Part shown: positions 62,307 to 64,000 of the stretch, in pieces
How the letters are laid out: each line of letters starts with the position of its first letter
How positions within the stretch are numbered: the first letter of the stretch is position 1
Notes under the pieces: model-generated
Databases searched by the model: none
Told to the model about the DNA's origin: nothing
What the model saw: only the letters and a program-made list of their open reading frames with translations
Source of the DNA: Larsenimonas rhizosphaerae
GTDB taxonomy: Bacteria > Pseudomonadota > Gammaproteobacteria > Pseudomonadales > Halomonadaceae
DNA length: 64,000 nucleotides
Direction of reading: 5' to 3'
Assembly (NCBI RefSeq): GCF_023700005.1
Contig: NZ_JAMLJK010000005.1
Location: 1-64,000, forward strand
Made by a program: the position numbers and the translations under genes

Positions 62307-63452
62307 TCATCCGTTGGTCCGGGCGTGACACACAAAGCCAAGAGCCTCAATGGCAGACCGCCAGCCGGCAGGCGCTATCACATTGACGGAAGAAAACTCG
62401 CGACGTGCCGGATATTCGCGCCGATAGCGGTCAAATCCGGCTGAAATGCCATATTGCTGCCAGTAGCGCGACACAAGGTCCATATCACGTCGCACATCGT
62501 AATGGCACAAAACCAGTGCTTCCCATAACTGTTGCTGCCCCTCTACTGCATCAAGCGTGATTCCCGACACAACAGGGGCCGATATCACATCACTCCAGCG
62601 ACGAGACGGCACGTTCCCTGCCGCATGACACCAGGCCTCATACAGCATGGCGGTACCTCGCAGGCGCCCTTCCTGGCTATACCCGGCAATATGGGGCGTG
62701 GCAATGTCTACAAGGCGCGCGAGTTCAGGATCAATGTCAGGCTCCTGTTCCCAGACATCCAGCATTACCACAAGATCATTGTGAGCCAGCAGGCGCGCCT
62801 TCAGGGCCGCCGTGTCGATGCAGTCGCCCCGCCCGGCATTCAAAAGCCAGGTGCCCGGTGCCAGAGATCCGATAAGGTCCTGATCCAGTAAATGATGCGT
62901 CGGGTAACGCCCTTCTCTTACCAACGGTGTATGACAGCAAATGACATCTGCCTGCTCGATCAGAGCCGCCAGTGAAATAAAGTCGCCCGCAGATTCACGC
63001 TCGGCCCGGGGCGGGTCACAGACCAGACACGTCACCCCCATGGCGCGAAGGCGAGTCACCAGTCGGCTGCCTACCTGACCGGCCCCCATGACCCCAACAG
63101 TCCTGTCTGTCAGCGTCTCGCCCGAACGCTGGCAGGCAAGCATCAGACACGACAGAACATAATCCACCACACTCTCCGCATTGCAGCCAGGTGCGCTGGC
63201 CACGGGAATGCCGGCCTGCTCCAGCCAGGAAAGATCAAGATGATCCGTTCCGATGGTTGCCGTACCGACAAACCGTACCGGCGTGTCCTGCAGCAGCGCA
63301 CTGTCAACACGTGTCACGGAACGTACCAGTAATACATCTGCATCCGTCAGTTGCTCACGGCTCAGGCGGCGACCATCAACACGGGTCACTCGTCCGTGAT
63401 CACCGAAAAATGCCTCTACCTGTGGCATGTTGCGATCTGCCACAATATGCAT
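62307..63452 (-). CDS. pdxB: Erythronate-4-phosphate dehydrogenase
   Basis: A 381-residue D-2-hydroxyacid dehydrogenase of the PdxB class, second step of DXP-dependent pyridoxal phosphate synthesis. It has NAD motif GVMGAGQVGSRL, the catalytic Arg (LNAGRGDCID), Glu (DVWEQEPDID) and His (TPHIAGYSQEG). The PdxB-specific C-terminal dimerisation domain is present, unlike in SerA or generic relatives. The length equals E. coli PdxB (378). AAGGAG precedes ATG 63452; the longer upstream frame is not credible. Confidence 0.94.
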   Translation of the reverse strand: MHIVADRNMPQVEAFFGDHGRVTRVDGRRLSREQLTDADVLLVRSVTRVDSALLQDTPVRFVGTATIGTDHLDLSWLEQAGIPVASAPGCNAESVVDYVLSCLMLACQRSGETLTDRTVGVMGAGQVGSRLVTRLRAMGVTCLVCDPPRAERESAGDFISLAALIEQADVICCHTPLVREGRYPTHHLLDQDLIGSLAPGTWLLNAGRGDCIDTAALKARLLAHNDLVVMLDVWEQEPDIDPELARLVDIATPHIAGYSQEGRLRGTAMLYEAWCHAAGNVPSRRWSDVISAPVVSGITLDAVEGQQQLWEALVLCHYDVRRDMDLVSRYWQQYGISAGFDRYRREYPARREFSSVNVIAPAGWRSAIEALGFVCHARTNG

Positions 63453-63601
63453 GATTACACTCCTTGATTGAATGCGGTCATCGTCGCTACGCTGCGGCGC
63501 CTGACCTCTTGTCACGGCGCCCGGTACCATTAAAATCCGGGCATTATTACACTGAAAAAAAAGCGGCCTGACCGCACCACCACAGCCAGGGAGTTACCCG
63601 G

Positions 63602-63880
63602 GTGATTATTCGCTGGGAAAGTGAGCACGATTACGTCCTGGTGCACGTGCACCAGGACATGTTCGGTGACTGGATCGTCAGCCGTGCCTGGGGGCAGATC
63701 GGCACCCAGTTCGGCGGTTTGAAACACATGCTGGCCGATAGCCGGACCCAGGCCATGATGTGGGTTGACGACATCAATCATATCCAGCTGTCACGCCACT
63801 TCCGCAAGGTCCTGGAAACCCAGGACCATACACCGGAAGCGCGCGATGCCATGCGCCAGTTATCGCTGCTGGATCAATGA
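63602..63880 (+). CDS. Small WGR-like domain protein
   Basis: A 92-residue protein whose core (YVLVHVHQDMFGDWIVSRAWG then QIGTQFGG) resembles the WGR domain, a nucleic-acid-associated module usually part of larger proteins such as PARPs or MolR. Here it stands alone. The GTG start at 63602 is preceded by AGGGAG. The tail is charged and helical. The function is unknown. Its stop overlaps the end of a convergent gene by a few bases. Confidence 0.7.
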   Translation: MIIRWESEHDYVLVHVHQDMFGDWIVSRAWGQIGTQFGGLKHMLADSRTQAMMWVDDINHIQLSRHFRKVLETQDHTPEARDAMRQLSLLDQ

Positions 63881-64000
63881 TTCAGCCGGTGCCGAATCAT
63901 GAACACGTGATGAATGTTGGGCCGACGCTTGAAGTCCGGGTCCAGCATGTCATCACCACAGGCAGTGACGGCGAACCGTTCCGCCACGTCCGGATCCAGC
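63874..64000 (-). CDS. Partial CDS, C-terminal 41 residues of an unknown protein
   Basis: The minus strand reads an open frame from the window edge to a TGA at 63876-63874, ending MLDPDFKRRPNIHHVFMIRH and then a four-residue end. The composition looks protein-coding, but too little is visible to name a family. The 5' part lies beyond the window. It overlaps the 3' end of the WGR-like gene tail to tail by 7 bp. Confidence 0.55.
   Translation of the reverse strand, partial: LDPDVAERFAVTACGDDMLDPDFKRRPNIHHVFMIRHRLNH

Overview
The window looks like chromosomal DNA of a moderately GC-rich, halophilic gammaproteobacterium. Halomonadaceae (Halomonas/Kushneria/Chromohalobacter type) is the best guess. 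The basis is the gene content (ptrB-ycgN-ycgL-rnd-recR-ybaB-dnaX block, CysB/CysH, AlaA, HtpX, PdxB) and a DMSP catabolic cluster with the gene set I remember from Halomonas sp. HTNK1. The organism call is inference from gene content; no 16S gene is present. Most of the sequence is densely packed housekeeping DNA, and I see no insertion sequence, prophage or CRISPR array.

Layout. 1-10.3 kb: a GntR-FCD regulator, an alpha/beta hydrolase divergent from pabB, cysH convergent with cysB, a TauE-type anion exporter divergent from cysB, trxA, an AI-2E-type permease, an HsbR/HsbA-like phosphatase plus STAS pair, and the MlaA lipoprotein. 10.3-26.6 kb: hrpA, a small Cys-rich ORF coupled to fadD, cysK, a VWA protein with its membrane neighbour, ptrB, then the overlapping chain dnaX-ybaB-recR-rnd-ycgL-ycgN on the minus strand, with the 4.5S SRP RNA just before dnaX. 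27-31 kb: a response regulator / sensor kinase / periplasmic binding protein operon, then tlyA. 31-42.8 kb: MscK-type channel, an unusual double-barrel phospholipase A, elaB-yqjE-yqjK-like envelope genes, a HI0933-type flavoprotein, short 6-phosphogluconate dehydrogenase, an acyltransferase-3 protein, and a DUF2243-CtaG pair.

42.9-53.9 kb: the main accessory locus. A minus-strand run of dddC, dddA, acuN, acuK, dddT and dddD (in transcription order) is divergent from a LysR regulator (dddR). Together they would import dimethylsulfoniopropionate (DddT), cleave it via a CoA-thioester to DMS and 3-hydroxypropionyl-CoA (DddD), salvage acrylate (AcuN/AcuK), and oxidise 3-hydroxypropionate to acetyl-CoA (DddA/DddC). 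The locus lies between two almost identical terminator-like repeats (42852-42884 and 54112-54143), the second directly beside tRNA-Ser.

54.1-64 kb: tRNA-Ser, a nitroreductase, queF, a YadGH-type ABC exporter, a threefold tandem tRNA-Glu/tRNA-Gly array with a near-consensus promoter, msrB, a YlqF-type GTPase, alaA, htpX, pdxB, a small WGR-like protein, and the 3' end of one more gene.

The two observations most worth follow-up are the covalently fused tandem OMPLA, in which both halves keep a complete His-Ser-Asn triad, and the repeat-bounded DMSP catabolic locus.
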